Below are positions 42,840 through 53,133 of a DNA stretch of 64,000 nucleotides, piece after piece (the first letter of the stretch is position 1; the number at the start of each line of letters is the position of its first letter). The position numbers and the translations under genes are program-made. The DNA comes from Lachnospiraceae bacterium (GTDB lineage Bacteria; Bacillota; Clostridia; Lachnospirales; Lachnospiraceae). The notes below the pieces were generated by a model. That model saw only the letters and a list, made by a program, of their open reading frames with translations. It made no database searches and was not told the origin of the DNA. The stretch is taken from the NCBI GenBank assembly GCA_022510565.1, contig JAFLTE010000005.1, positions 62,001 to 126,000 on the forward strand, read 5' to 3'.

Positions 42840-43903
42840 CCGTTTCTTTTTCCATGATACAGATTGTAATCGGCGGCTGCGATTGTATCTTCTATACTGT
42901 TTCCGGATTTGTGGACAGCCAAGCCAATAGTGATAGAACACCTTATTATCTTTTCATCACAGATAAAGAAATGATTAGCTATACTTCGCCTTATTTTTTC
43001 CGTTATCGATTTTATCTCTTCTTTGTTTTTATTGCCCAGAATCAAAATTTCCTCACCGCCCCAGCGGCAGACATACCCGTGCCCATTCATAAATTGGCGC
43101 ATGATATTTGAGATTTCTTTTAATACGATATCTCCGGCATCATGTCCGTAAGTATCGTTGATTTTCTTAAAGTCGTCAATATCACACATGGCAATACAGA
43201 AATCCGTATCGGATTCCGCAGCGTGATTTAAAAATATCTGCATACTTCTGCGATTATACAGTCCGGTTAAGGGATCGATATTTGCAAGCCTTTCCAAAAT
43301 CTCGTTTTGATGCTGAAGTTGTGCCTGGGATACTCTGATTTCAGAAATAAATATCAGTGAAAAAATAATAAGGAATGTATAAGTGCAGATGGAATTAAAA
43401 ATAAATAGTCTCAATTCCCAAGATACAATATTGTCAGCGTAAGCAGGTGTTATAAAATCAGAAAGTAATTTGCAGCTAAGATATGAAACGGTGGCAAAGA
43501 GTGCCGAACCGGTGGCAATTGCCATCTTGCGGAGTCTCGAGTCCATCGCATAACAGATATAGTAGCCGACCGGAACCAGTGCAATAATATACTGTGCAAA
43601 TCCGCTCATCCATCCGATAAAAATAGTTGCTACAAATGAGTGCAGTATTATCTCAAAATATGTGATATAGAATACAGACCAGAGACGTTCCTTACGCACT
43701 AACAGCGAGGCTGACAGGTATGTGATAACGCTGACGATGTTGAAAATAAACAAGGGATAAACTTTTAATAATCCGAAAACAAAAGTAAGAAAACAGTGTA
43801 CCAACGCAACAGAGTAAATGATGACGCTGAATTTCTGTTTGTCTGTGATTCGGGCTTTTCCGGTCAATATTTTATTGATATGGGAAATATTTACATTAGT
43901 CAT
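42818..43903 (-). CDS. Membrane-bound GGDEF protein
   Basis: About 361 residues. Five or six membrane segments (about 25-195) lead to a coiled linker and a diguanylate cyclase domain. The signature is RWGGEEILIL, so the A-site reads GGEEI; the last residue is Ile instead of Phe. The DPLTGLYNRRSM, CDIDDFKKINDTYGHDAGD and ADYNLYHGKRNGKNRV motifs are intact, so c-di-GMP synthesis is likely. The inhibitory RxxD site is replaced (NGHG). ATG 43903 has AGGA upstream; a longer frame uses TTG 43957. Confidence 0.87.
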   Translation of the reverse strand: MTNVNISHINKILTGKARITDKQKFSVIIYSVALVHCFLTFVFGLLKVYPLFIFNIVSVITYLSASLLVRKERLWSVFYITYFEIILHSFVATIFIGWMSGFAQYIIALVPVGYYICYAMDSRLRKMAIATGSALFATVSYLSCKLLSDFITPAYADNIVSWELRLFIFNSICTYTFLIIFSLIFISEIRVSQAQLQHQNEILERLANIDPLTGLYNRRSMQIFLNHAAESDTDFCIAMCDIDDFKKINDTYGHDAGDIVLKEISNIMRQFMNGHGYVCRWGGEEILILGNKNKEEIKSITEKIRRSIANHFFICDEKIIRCSITIGLAVHKSGNSIEDTIAAADYNLYHGKRNGKNRVVA

Positions 43904-44129
43904 TGTTGCTAGTCCTGATCGCCGATAGATCAAATCAATTATATACTGTGTATTCAAATATACGCAAAATATGCATTCATCAAGCGTTATTCGGACTTAT
44001 TATATAATAAACGCGTACACTTGTAAATCATTTTACATCTTTTAGGTTTTATATAAGGGAAACACTTGTTCGCATAATGATAATTTGTTATAATTATTCT
44101 TAATATTATATGCAAATGAGGAAATAAAT

Positions 44130-44885
44130 TTGAAATGTTTAGACAAAGAAGCTTTTGAACAGGCAAAATTAAAAGTACTTCTAAAGCAGCATGATCCCCA
44201 CGGTTTTGGTACATTGCAGGAGAAGACGGTTCACGCGGTAATGAAGTTATACTATGAACCGAACGATGATTATCATGAAGTGCCGATTGAGGGGTTTATT
44301 GCGGATATTTATACGGGAGAACGTATTATTGAAATTCAGAACGGGAATTTTAATAGACTGAGACCGAAACTTGCGGCTTTCCTTCCATTATATCCGGTGA
44401 CAGTGGTTTTGCCGATTCCGCACAATAAGTGGGTGATTTGGATGGACGAGGAATCGGGGGAACTATCCAAGAAGAATAAATCTCCGGTGACGGGTAACGC
44501 ATATCTTGCATTTCCTGAACTATATAAAATTAAGCAATATCTAGGGCATCCGAATTTGTCTTTTGCCTTTCCCCTGGTGGATATGGACGAGTATAGATTA
44601 TTAAACGGTTGGAGCAAGAATAGGAAGCGTGGCTCCAGCCGTTATGACAGAATGCCCCTTGCGCTTTTTGATGAGGTGCTGATTGAGCGTGTGGAGGATT
44701 TCATGCAGTTTGTGCCCTATGAACTGGAGGGGGCTTTTACGGTTAAGGAATTTGCGCAGGCTGCAGGTATACACAGAGATTTGGCAAGTGTGACATTACC
44801 TTTGCTTATGCACATGGGCATTGTTGTAAGAACAGGGAAGCGCGGTAGGGAATATTTGTATGAAGCAGTGGACGATATCAAATAG
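44130..44885 (+). CDS. Nuclease-like protein with C-terminal winged helix
   Basis: A 251-residue protein. The N-terminal half has E...K, then IEGFIADIYTGERIIEIQNG (Asp about 53, Glu-x-Gln about 62-64), followed by PVTVVLPIPHNKWVIW. This order resembles PD-(D/E)xK endonuclease cores, with Gln where the usual Lys stands. The C-terminal part (about 195-245, GAFTVKEFAQAAGIHRDLAS then LLMHMGIVVRTGKRGREYLY) is a winged helix. Function is unknown; a DNA-binding nuclease or its inactive relative is possible. TTG 44130 has GAGG eight bases upstream. Confidence 0.62.
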   Translation: MKCLDKEAFEQAKLKVLLKQHDPHGFGTLQEKTVHAVMKLYYEPNDDYHEVPIEGFIADIYTGERIIEIQNGNFNRLRPKLAAFLPLYPVTVVLPIPHNKWVIWMDEESGELSKKNKSPVTGNAYLAFPELYKIKQYLGHPNLSFAFPLVDMDEYRLLNGWSKNRKRGSSRYDRMPLALFDEVLIERVEDFMQFVPYELEGAFTVKEFAQAAGIHRDLASVTLPLLMHMGIVVRTGKRGREYLYEAVDDIK

Positions 44886-44904
44886 ATCATAATAAAAATG
44901 CACT

Positions 44905-44933
44905 TGTTTCTCTACGTTTTGTACGATATAATA
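44905..44933 (+). promoter_or_regulatory. Promoter of the hybrid kinase gene
   Basis: TTGTTT (44905-44910) and a perfect TATAAT (44928-44933) have a 17-base spacer. They lie about 50 bases before ATG 44985 and inside a longer open frame from 44898, which argues for the later start. Confidence 0.7.
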
Positions 44934-44984
44934 TATGGGTATACCAGATATAGTAGTTGTGATGGAGTTATAAGAGGTTATACT

Positions 44985-47180
44985 ATGAACGCAATCGTAG
45001 CGCTTCACGGAATAGGTATTATTATCGGTTTCGGCTTAATGGTATTGATTTTCAGGGCCAGGCCGTCGGAACAGCAGAAAATTTTATTTGCAGGAACATT
45101 GTTTACATTTATGGATGTATCCGGATATTTCTTTGAACTCCAGAGCAAAAGTCTGGAGGTGACGCGTCTTGCAGTCAAGATGGAATATATCGGCACAACG
45201 ATGGGCCTTTTGGGTTTTCTTTTTTTTACATGCTTATACAGCAATCACCTGCATGACAGGAGTATTAAGTTTATTAAGTGGTTCTATACGGTCAGTAATA
45301 CCTTCATTATGTTTCTTGTCTTAACGATGGATTATCACAGACTCTATTATAAGAGTATTGATTTTTCGATAGATAAAGATTTGTATCTGTGGATTTATAC
45401 ACCGGGTCCGTTCTATTATTGGTGGGTTATAACCATTTCGATTATGGGTGTTTTGATTGCGGTGATTATGATACAATCCGTGCTGGAGCATAAGGGAGAA
45501 AAACGGCCTGAGTTGCTCCTGATATTCGTAGCATCCTTAGTTCCGATTTGCAGCTGGATACTGCGTATGATAGGAGTGTTTGGGGATTACGATTCCTACC
45601 CGTTGTCCATGCTGATTACCGAGGCATTTCTTGTTCTTGTGATGTACCGGTATCGTTTATTTGACACGGTAAAAAGTGCAAAGGACAGCGTCATAGATGA
45701 TATCAAAGAAGGAATTCTTGTAACGGATGGATTTGGTGCAATTGTCTATTCCAACCGTGAGGTCGGTACTGTGTTCCCGGATGTAGATTGGAACGATAAA
45801 GATATGGTTGATGAGCAGGTATTTCGCTTTATGGAGACTCATGCCGATGGATTTATCGTTCAGGACCGGTTTTATGAGTGGCATAGTAATGAGATTTTTG
45901 ATGATCAGCAGCGAAAAGCGGGTATCCTGTACCGCATTACCGATATGACAGATAATTATCTATATACTAAGCAGTTGATTGAGTTAAAAGAGGATGCGGA
46001 GCGTGCCAACGAGGCGAAGAGTTCTTTCCTTGCTCGTATGTCACATGAGATAAGAACGCCAATCAATGCGGTGCTGGGTATGAACGAGATGATTCTTCGA
46101 GAGGCGGAATCGGATGGTATCAGGGAATACGCAACCAACATTCACAGTGCCGGCAAAACCCTGCTTTCTATTATCAATGATATTCTCGATTTGTCCAAGA
46201 TAGAGTCCAGCAAGATGGAACTTATGGAGTCTGATTACAATATGGGTAATCTTCTGTTGGATATTGAAAACATGATTTCCCTGCGTGCCGAGGAGAAAAG
46301 TCTAAACTTCAAGATTATGACAGATCCCGATATGCCTAAGATGCTTCGTGGTGATGAAAAACGCATTAAGCAGTGTATTACCAATTTATTGACTAATTCG
46401 GTCAAATATACACATGAAGGATCTGTTACCTTGCAGGTCGATTTCGTGGATAACAGTGATGAATCTATCAATCTGTGGGTGTCTGTGTCCGATACGGGAA
46501 TCGGCATTAAGGAAGACGACCTTTATATGTTGTTTGATCCGTTTATAAGATTGGATATGCGAAGGAATAAGACGATAGAGGGCACGGGACTTGGGCTGAG
46601 CATCACCAAGCGTTTACTGGAGATGATGGGCGGTAATCTGACGGTGGAAAGCATATACGGCAAGGGCAGCACATTCTCGTTTGTTGTTCCGCAAAAGGTT
46701 GCTGGAACCGAGACTCTCGGTGATTATAAGCGGACGGCGAGTGATGTTGAGTTGCCGGATGCCATTGCGCGGAAAGCATTTGTAGCGCCTAAGGCGCAGA
46801 TTCTGGCAGTAGATGATACTCGTGTGAACATTACCGTTGTCAAAGGACTGCTTAAACGGTTAAAAGTGCAGTTTGACTCGGCTTATAGTGGACAGGAATG
46901 TCTGGATAAAGTCAAGGAAAAACATTACGACATCATTTTGTTAGACCATATGATGCCCGAGATGGATGGTATTGAGACGCTCCACAATATGCAGCAGATG
47001 GAAGAGTATTTGCAGGATAAACCGGTAGTCATTGCGCTTACCGCCAACGCAATCGTAGGAGCCAGAGAAGAATATCTTCGGGAAGGATTTGCTGATTATC
47101 TGTCCAAGCCTATCGATTCGGTACAGTTGGAACAGATGATTCAACAATATCTGCCTGAGGAAATGATTGAATATATTTAG
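44985..47180 (+). CDS. 7TM hybrid sensor histidine kinase
   Basis: About 731 residues. Seven membrane segments (about 1-225) form a HisK_7TM-type sensor, followed by a PAS-like region (about 230-335). Next are HisKA with the phospho-acceptor His354 (MSHEIRTPINAVLG), a HATPase with the VSDTGIGI and GTGLGLSI boxes, and a receiver domain with Asp654 (ILLDHMMPEMDG) and LTANA. No separate response regulator or output domain is encoded next to it, so the phosphoryl target is unknown. GAGG lies seven bases before the ATG. Confidence 0.9.
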   Translation: MNAIVALHGIGIIIGFGLMVLIFRARPSEQQKILFAGTLFTFMDVSGYFFELQSKSLEVTRLAVKMEYIGTTMGLLGFLFFTCLYSNHLHDRSIKFIKWFYTVSNTFIMFLVLTMDYHRLYYKSIDFSIDKDLYLWIYTPGPFYYWWVITISIMGVLIAVIMIQSVLEHKGEKRPELLLIFVASLVPICSWILRMIGVFGDYDSYPLSMLITEAFLVLVMYRYRLFDTVKSAKDSVIDDIKEGILVTDGFGAIVYSNREVGTVFPDVDWNDKDMVDEQVFRFMETHADGFIVQDRFYEWHSNEIFDDQQRKAGILYRITDMTDNYLYTKQLIELKEDAERANEAKSSFLARMSHEIRTPINAVLGMNEMILREAESDGIREYATNIHSAGKTLLSIINDILDLSKIESSKMELMESDYNMGNLLLDIENMISLRAEEKSLNFKIMTDPDMPKMLRGDEKRIKQCITNLLTNSVKYTHEGSVTLQVDFVDNSDESINLWVSVSDTGIGIKEDDLYMLFDPFIRLDMRRNKTIEGTGLGLSITKRLLEMMGGNLTVESIYGKGSTFSFVVPQKVAGTETLGDYKRTASDVELPDAIARKAFVAPKAQILAVDDTRVNITVVKGLLKRLKVQFDSAYSGQECLDKVKEKHYDIILLDHMMPEMDGIETLHNMQQMEEYLQDKPVVIALTANAIVGAREEYLREGFADYLSKPIDSVQLEQMIQQYLPEEMIEYI

Positions 47181-47201
47181 AAATATGTGAGGTACAATGA
47201 A

Positions 47202-49133
47202 ATGGCAAAGACGAATTCGGCAAATAATTATGATGCTTCCAGTATCACCGTTTTAGAAGGACTGGAAGCGGTTCGCGTAAGACCGGGTATGTATATAGGC
47301 AGTGTGTCCACGAAAGGTCTGAACCATCTGATTTACGAAATCATGGACAATGCGGTAGATGAACATCTGGCGGGTTATTGTTCCACAATATGGGTGACGC
47401 TGGAAGCGGACGGGTCTGCCACGGTGTCGGATAACGGGCGTGGTATTCCTGTGGGGATGCACGAGAAAGGAATCAGTGCGGAGCGGCTGGTGTTTACGAC
47501 TCTCCATGCGGGGGGTAAGTTTGATAATGAGGCCTACAAGACCAGCGGTGGTCTGCATGGCGTTGGTTCTTCTGTAGTAAACGCACTGTCCACTTATCTG
47601 CATGTGACGGTAAAGACCGGAGGATTTATCTATGAGGACCACTATGAGAGAGGAATCCCTACACTGGAACTGGAAAAAGGGCTTTTACCGGTAGTGGGTA
47701 AGACGAAGGAATCCGGAACGACTATTAATTTCCTGCCGGACGACACAATTTTTGACAGGACAAGATTCAAGGAGGACGAAGTGAAAAGTCGTCTGCATGA
47801 GACGGCCTATTTGAATCCGGAGCTGACAATCATCTATGAGGACAAGAGAGGGGCGGAACCGGAACGTATTGAATACCATGAACCTGAGGGCATTGTGGGG
47901 TTCATTAAGGATATGAATAAGTCCAAAGAGACAATACATGATGTGATTTATTACAAGGGAGAATCCGAGGGCATTACGGTTGAGGTTGCCTTTCAATATG
48001 TGAATGAATTTCACGAAAATGTATTGGGATTCTGTAACAACATATATAATGCCGAGGGTGGAACCCATCTGACCGGTTTTAAAACCATGTTCACCAATGT
48101 AATCAATACTTACGCCAGAGGATTAAATATTTTAAAGGAGAAGGATGTCAATTTTACCGGAGCGGATGTGCGTAACGGTATGACGGCCGTGGTGTCTATC
48201 AAGCACCCCGACCCACGGTTTGAGGGACAGACTAAGACGAAGCTGGACAATCAGGATGCGACGAAAATCGTAAGCAAGGTGACAGGAGATGAGATTGTTC
48301 GCTTTTTTGACCGTAATCTGGAGACATTAAAGAGTATAATCGGCTGCGCAGAGAAGGCCGCTAAGATTCGTAAGACGGAAGAAAAAGCCAAAACGAATAT
48401 GCTGACAAAGCAGAAATTTTCTTTTGATTCCAACGGCAAACTGGCAAACTGCGAGTCTAAGGATGCTTCTAAATGCGAAATTTTCATTGTGGAGGGTGAT
48501 TCTGCGGGTGGCAGTGCTAAGATGGCGAGAAATCGTATGTTTCAGGCAATTTTACCGATTCGCGGTAAAATTTTGAATGTAGAAAAAGCCAGCATTGACA
48601 AGGTGCTTGCCAATGCAGAGATCAAGACGATGATAAATGCTTTCGGCTGCGGATTCTCGGAAGGGTACGGCAATGACTTTGACATCAGTAAGCTGCGATA
48701 TGATAAGATTATTATCATGGCGGATGCGGATGTGGACGGCGCCCATATTTCCACGCTTCTTTTGACATTATTTTATCGTTTTATGCCGGAACTGATTTTT
48801 GAGGGGCATGTTTACATTGCCATGCCGCCGCTGTATAAGGCGATGCCGGCTAAAGGTGAAGAACAGTATCTATATGACGATAAGGCACTGGAAAAGTACC
48901 GAAAAACTCACAAGGGCTCGTTTACGCTGCAAAGATACAAGGGATTAGGAGAAATGGATGCCCAGCAGTTATGGGAGACAACGCTCGATCCCGATACAAG
49001 AATGTTAAAGCAGGTAGAGATAGAGGATGCCCGCATGGCATCGGAGATGACGGAACTATTGATGGGTACGGATGTGTCTCCGAGGAAAACATTTATCTAT
49101 AAGAACGCGCTGGAGGCGGAATTAGATGTCTGA
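47202..49133 (+). CDS. parE: Topoisomerase IV subunit B (GyrB/ParE family)
   Basis: A 643-residue type IIA topoisomerase ATPase subunit. VRVRPGMYIGSVSTKGLNHL and EIMDNAVDEHLAGY are in the GHKL ATPase, GGLHGVGSSVVNAL is the ATP lid, and TKTKL follows. The TOPRIM domain has VEGDSAGGSAKMARNR and MADADVDGAHI. It is the short form without the extra insertion of E. coli GyrB. The pairing with a ParC-like subunit lacking a GyrA-box favours topoisomerase IV. GAGG lies nine bases before the ATG. Confidence 0.88.
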   Translation: MAKTNSANNYDASSITVLEGLEAVRVRPGMYIGSVSTKGLNHLIYEIMDNAVDEHLAGYCSTIWVTLEADGSATVSDNGRGIPVGMHEKGISAERLVFTTLHAGGKFDNEAYKTSGGLHGVGSSVVNALSTYLHVTVKTGGFIYEDHYERGIPTLELEKGLLPVVGKTKESGTTINFLPDDTIFDRTRFKEDEVKSRLHETAYLNPELTIIYEDKRGAEPERIEYHEPEGIVGFIKDMNKSKETIHDVIYYKGESEGITVEVAFQYVNEFHENVLGFCNNIYNAEGGTHLTGFKTMFTNVINTYARGLNILKEKDVNFTGADVRNGMTAVVSIKHPDPRFEGQTKTKLDNQDATKIVSKVTGDEIVRFFDRNLETLKSIIGCAEKAAKIRKTEEKAKTNMLTKQKFSFDSNGKLANCESKDASKCEIFIVEGDSAGGSAKMARNRMFQAILPIRGKILNVEKASIDKVLANAEIKTMINAFGCGFSEGYGNDFDISKLRYDKIIIMADADVDGAHISTLLLTLFYRFMPELIFEGHVYIAMPPLYKAMPAKGEEQYLYDDKALEKYRKTHKGSFTLQRYKGLGEMDAQQLWETTLDPDTRMLKQVEIEDARMASEMTELLMGTDVSPRKTFIYKNALEAELDV

Positions 49134-49692
49134 CAGGGGAAGTAACCGCAGGGGCGGATATGTGAAATTGTTTATTATTCTCGGCAGTTTTGTCTGCGCC
49201 TCGCCGTTTATTGGTCTGTTGATAGATGTCTTTATTATATTTCCGCCTTCTTCGGATGCGCAAGGGCATGGCATACCTGTTTTTACCATTCTGTTGCCGC
49301 TTCTTGCAATAATTGTAGCGGTTGTCGCAACGATTGTCTTCGTTGTGACAGACATGAGCGTGAAAGCATCGGCTAGAAGATTGCCGGGCGGAAATTATAA
49401 TGGGTCTCTTCGCTATGAGTATATAAAAATGTTTCAGCAATGTGACGATGCGCAGGCCCCTGCAATGATATTACATGAGGTTGATACGAACGCCGGCCGA
49501 TGCAGCGTGCGATGTATCTATATTTATCCGAACGGATATGTGGAGAATTTTGTGAATAAGGGAGTATATGTACCTGTCCCGACAGCGGAGGCCATTCAGG
49601 TTGCCGGTGCCTCGCGCGGACAGTCGGCGCATATCATAACCGGAGGAGAGTTTGAAAGTGTATGGAATATCGGACAACATGCAAAAGCTTGA
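49126..49692 (+). CDS. Membrane protein of unknown function between parE and parC
   Basis: A 188-residue protein. Two membrane segments (about 14-37 and 48-72) are followed by a soluble C-terminal domain (RYEYIKMFQQCDDAQAPAMI, then RCSVRCIYIYPNGYVENFVN). The ATG overlaps the parE stop by eight bases, so translation is coupled. No family is recognised. Its place between two topoisomerase subunit genes is unexpected, since parE and parC normally abut. Confidence 0.7.
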   Translation: MSDRGSNRRGGYVKLFIILGSFVCASPFIGLLIDVFIIFPPSSDAQGHGIPVFTILLPLLAIIVAVVATIVFVVTDMSVKASARRLPGGNYNGSLRYEYIKMFQQCDDAQAPAMILHEVDTNAGRCSVRCIYIYPNGYVENFVNKGVYVPVPTAEAIQVAGASRGQSAHIITGGEFESVWNIGQHAKA

Positions 49693-49736
49693 ATGTTATA
49701 AGGTGAACGCTTTAAGGATAACGAAGGAGTAATTAT

Positions 49737-51974
49737 ATGAACGACAGAATTATAAAAACAGAATATTCCGAAGTAATGCAGAAATCTTTTATAGATTATG
49801 CTATGAGCGTCATAATTGCAAGAGCGCTGCCGGATGTGAGGGACGGACTCAAACCCGTGCAGAGAAGAACGCTCTATGATATGCATGAATTGGGAATACG
49901 TTACGACAGACCCTATCGTAAATCGGCGCGTATTGTTGGGGATACCATGGGTAAATATCATCCCCACGGCGACAGCTCCATCTACGAGGCGCTTGTGGTG
50001 ATGGCGCAGGATTTTAAGAAAGGACTTCCCTTAGTAGACGGGCACGGTAACTTTGGTAATATAGAGGGTGACAGTGCCGCTGCCATGCGTTATACGGAAG
50101 CACGTCTTGAGAAAATCACGCAGGAAGCGTTCCTTGCCGATTTGGATAAGGACGTGGTGGATTTCGTGCCGAACTTTGATGAGACGGAGAAGGAGCCCAG
50201 TGTGCTGCCTGTCAAGATTCCCAATCTGCTTATCAACGGCTCGGAGGGTATCGCGGTCGGCATGGCGACCAGTACGCCGCCTCACAATCTGGCGGAAGTG
50301 ATTGAAGCGACCAAAGCCTATATGTTGGATGAAAATATTACTACAAGAGAGTTGATGCGGTATGTGAAGGGGCCGGATTTTCCCACGGGCGGTATCGTAA
50401 TTAACGAGAATGAACTGCTTGAAATCTATGAGACCGGAATGGGCAAGATTAAAATCCGCGGTAAAGTGGAAGTGGAGAAAGCCAAGGGCGGCAAGACAAA
50501 TTTGGTGATTACAGAGATTCCCTATACGATGATTGGCGCTAATATCGGCAAATTCCTGCTGGATGTGGCGGCTCTTGCCGAGACGAAGAAAACGCAGGAT
50601 ATCGTGGATATTACGAATCAATCCTCCAAAGAGGGTATTCGTATTGTTATTGAGCTTAGAAAGGACGCAGATGTAGAGAATTTCAAGAATATGCTCTATA
50701 AGAAGACTCGTCTGGAAGATACTTTCGGTGTCAATATGCTTGCTATTGTGGACGGCAGACCCGAGACCATGGGTCTGAAGCAGATTATACAAGAAAGCGT
50801 CAAGTTCCAGTATGAAGTTGCCTCAAGAAAATACAGTAATTTGTTGGAAAAGGAATTGGAGCGCAAGGAAATTCAGGAAGGTCTGATTAAAGCATGCAAC
50901 GTAATTGACCTGATTATTGAGATCTTGCGTGGTTCCAAGGACAGAAACATGGCTAAGGCGTGCCTGATTGAAGGGAAAATCGACGGCATCAAATTCAAGT
51001 CCAAGGAATCCAAAATTATGGCCGCTCAGCTGATGTTCACCGAGAAGCAGGCAAATGCGATTCTTGATATGCGTCTTTATAAGTTAATTGGCTTAGAGAT
51101 TGAGGCTTTGATAAATGAGCACGAGGAAACCATGGCGAATATATATCGCTATGAGGATATTCTTGCCAGAAAAGATTCCATGGCACAAGTCATCATCAAT
51201 GAACTTGACGAGATTAAGGAGCAGTACAAGCGGGCGAGAAGAACGCAGATTACCACAGAAAGCGAAGCTGTCTATGTGGAGAAGAAAGTGGAGGAGATGG
51301 ATATCGTCTTCTTAATGGACCGCTTTGGCTACGCCAAGACAATAGATACTGCCACTTATGAGAGGAATAAAGAGGCGGCTGACAGCGAAAATAAGTATGC
51401 CTTCATCTGCAAGAATACGGGCAAGATATGTCTCTTTACCAATACGGGGCAGCTTCATACGGTGAAAGTGATGGATTTGCCTATGGGCAAATTGCGTGAC
51501 AAGGGTGTTCCGGTAGACAATATCAGCAATTACGATTCTTCCAAGGAGAATATTGTGTTTGTCGCAAGCCAGAGCGACTTAAATCTCTACCGTGTAATCT
51601 TTGCCACCAAGCAGGCGATGCTCAAGGTCGTGGACGGCGGAGAGTTTGATGTAGCAAAGCGGACGGTGGCGGCTACCAAGCTTCAGGACGGCGATGAAGT
51701 GTTAAGCGTTGAAACACTAAAAGAACAGCGAAATATTGTGCTGCAGTCTGCGGAAGGGTATTTTCTGCGCTTTGCCGTGGAAGAGATACCGGAGAAGAAA
51801 AAGGGTGCCATCGGAGTACGTGGCATGAAATTGGGAGCAAAAGACAGTCTGGAAGCGGTCTATTACACACGCAACGCTATTGAGCAGAGTATTGAGTATG
51901 GCGGCAAGGAACTGGAACTCAACAAACTGAAATTGGGCAGACGTGACAGTAAAGGTGTTAAGGTTAGGGTGTAA
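49737..51974 (+). CDS. parC: Topoisomerase IV subunit A (GyrA/ParC family)
   Basis: A 745-residue DNA-cleaving subunit. [17 protein letters not shown] starts the winged-helix domain and the active-site Tyr119 lies in [11 protein letters not shown]. The quinolone-determining region reads [13 protein letters not shown], with Ser80 and Glu84 unchanged from susceptible forms. The C-terminal beta-pinwheel lacks the QRRGGKG GyrA-box, so this is more likely ParC than GyrA. It would remove supercoils and decatenate chromosomes with the ParE subunit. AAGGAG precedes the ATG. Confidence 0.88.
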   Translation: MNDRIIKTEYSEVMQKSFIDYAMSVIIARALPDVRDGLKPVQRRTLYDMHELGIRYDRPYRKSARIVGDTMGKYHPHGDSSIYEALVVMAQDFKKGLPLVDGHGNFGNIEGDSAAAMRYTEARLEKITQEAFLADLDKDVVDFVPNFDETEKEPSVLPVKIPNLLINGSEGIAVGMATSTPPHNLAEVIEATKAYMLDENITTRELMRYVKGPDFPTGGIVINENELLEIYETGMGKIKIRGKVEVEKAKGGKTNLVITEIPYTMIGANIGKFLLDVAALAETKKTQDIVDITNQSSKEGIRIVIELRKDADVENFKNMLYKKTRLEDTFGVNMLAIVDGRPETMGLKQIIQESVKFQYEVASRKYSNLLEKELERKEIQEGLIKACNVIDLIIEILRGSKDRNMAKACLIEGKIDGIKFKSKESKIMAAQLMFTEKQANAILDMRLYKLIGLEIEALINEHEETMANIYRYEDILARKDSMAQVIINELDEIKEQYKRARRTQITTESEAVYVEKKVEEMDIVFLMDRFGYAKTIDTATYERNKEAADSENKYAFICKNTGKICLFTNTGQLHTVKVMDLPMGKLRDKGVPVDNISNYDSSKENIVFVASQSDLNLYRVIFATKQAMLKVVDGGEFDVAKRTVAATKLQDGDEVLSVETLKEQRNIVLQSAEGYFLRFAVEEIPEKKKGAIGVRGMKLGAKDSLEAVYYTRNAIEQSIEYGGKELELNKLKLGRRDSKGVKVRV

Positions 51975-51979
51975 AAGAT

Positions 51980-52528
51980 ATGAGAGTCATAGCGGGAACC
52001 GCAAGAAGTTTGCGGCTGAAAACACCGGAGGGTATGGATACCCGGCCGACTACAGACAGAATTAAGGAAACGCTTTTTAATATGCTGCAGTCGTATCTCC
52101 CCGATGCGGTATTTATCGACCTGTACAGCGGCAGCGGCGGCATTGGTATAGAAGCATTGAGCAGAGGTGCGAGACATGCCTATTTTGTGGAGAACAACAA
52201 GAATGCTCTCGCTTGCATTACACACAATTTACAAGTAACGAAATTTGTCGAACGGGCTACCGTATTAAAGCAAGATGTCTTAAGTGCTTTGCAGGGTATT
52301 CACGAAAAGGAAGTTGACGTTATTTTTATGGATCCGCCTTACGGGCGCGGTTATGAGAAGGAGACTCTTCGGGTACTTGGCAATATGCCATATGTGACGG
52401 AGCAGACCTTGATCGTTATAGAGGCATCTCTTGAAAATGATTTTTCTTACTTGGAGCAGATGGGGTTCGTACTTACCAAGGAGAAAAAATATAAGACAAA
52501 CAAGCATATTTTCTGCCGGAAAGCATAG
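51980..52528 (+). CDS. rsmD: 16S rRNA (guanine966-N2)-methyltransferase
   Basis: A 182-residue enzyme. RVIAGTARSLRLKTPEGMDT, TRPTTDRIKETLFNML, the SAM motif FIDLYSGSGGIGIEALSRGA and the catalytic DPPYG box identify RsmD. It methylates G966 of 16S rRNA, an early ribosome-assembly step. It starts five bases after parC and precedes coaD, the usual partner order in Firmicutes. Confidence 0.94.
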   Translation: MRVIAGTARSLRLKTPEGMDTRPTTDRIKETLFNMLQSYLPDAVFIDLYSGSGGIGIEALSRGARHAYFVENNKNALACITHNLQVTKFVERATVLKQDVLSALQGIHEKEVDVIFMDPPYGRGYEKETLRVLGNMPYVTEQTLIVIEASLENDFSYLEQMGFVLTKEKKYKTNKHIFCRKA

Positions 52529-52636
52529 GAAATAGCTATTTTTGGAAATTTTTTTAAAATAAATAGAGACATTTTGGCAAAAGTGATTTATGATAGATAA
52601 AACAGCTTTTAAATGAGGGAAGGATATAACTGTTTT

Positions 52637-53125
52637 ATGAAAGCGGCAATTTACCCGGGAAGTTTTGATCCGGTAACATTCGGGCATCTGGATATAATCA
52701 GGCGTGCTGCGGAGATTTTTGACGAATTGACGGTCAGCGTACTGAATAATAAAATAAAGACTCCATTGTTTTCTGTGGAAGAACGTGTTAAGATGTTAGA
52801 AGAGGCGACTAAAGATTTACCCAATGTCAGGATAGATTCTTTCAGCGGCTTGTTGATTGATTATGCCAGAGAACAGAATATACACGTGGCAATCAGGGGA
52901 CTTCGAGCGATTACGGATTTTGAGTATGAATTGCAGATTGCGCAGACCAACAGAAAGTTTTCCGGCGGAGAGCTTGATACGATGTTTCTGACAACCAGTC
53001 TGGAGTATGCATATTTAAGTTCCTCTACAGTCAAGGAAATTGCCAGTTTTAACGGGGATATTTCCCAGTGTGTACCGGAGTTTGTCGGCAAGTTAATCTA
53101 TGAAAAATTTGGTTATGAGAGATAG
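52637..53125 (+). CDS. coaD: Phosphopantetheine adenylyltransferase
   Basis: A 162-residue nucleotidyltransferase for the fourth step of CoA synthesis. The N-terminal [16 protein letters not shown] carries the T-x-G-H site, [12 protein letters not shown] binds substrate, and SSSTVKE is the C-terminal ISSTxVKE-type motif. ATG 52637 fits the family N-terminus ([11 protein letters not shown]); a frame from 52613 adds eight unlikely residues. It follows rsmD after about 108 bases. Confidence 0.95.
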   Translation: MKAAIYPGSFDPVTFGHLDIIRRAAEIFDELTVSVLNNKIKTPLFSVEERVKMLEEATKDLPNVRIDSFSGLLIDYAREQNIHVAIRGLRAITDFEYELQIAQTNRKFSGGELDTMFLTTSLEYAYLSSSTVKEIASFNGDISQCVPEFVGKLIYEKFGYER

Positions 53126-53133
53126 GAGTAAAG

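Noticed and set aside
50031-50792. 253-codon minus-strand frame inside parC
   Set aside because: It is antisense to conserved topoisomerase sequence with no start signals; its His/Ile-rich composition is a mirror effect of the parC codons.
49737-51974. Quinolone-resistance change in the A subunit
   Set aside because: The critical Ser80 and Glu84 are the residues found in susceptible Gram-positive proteins.
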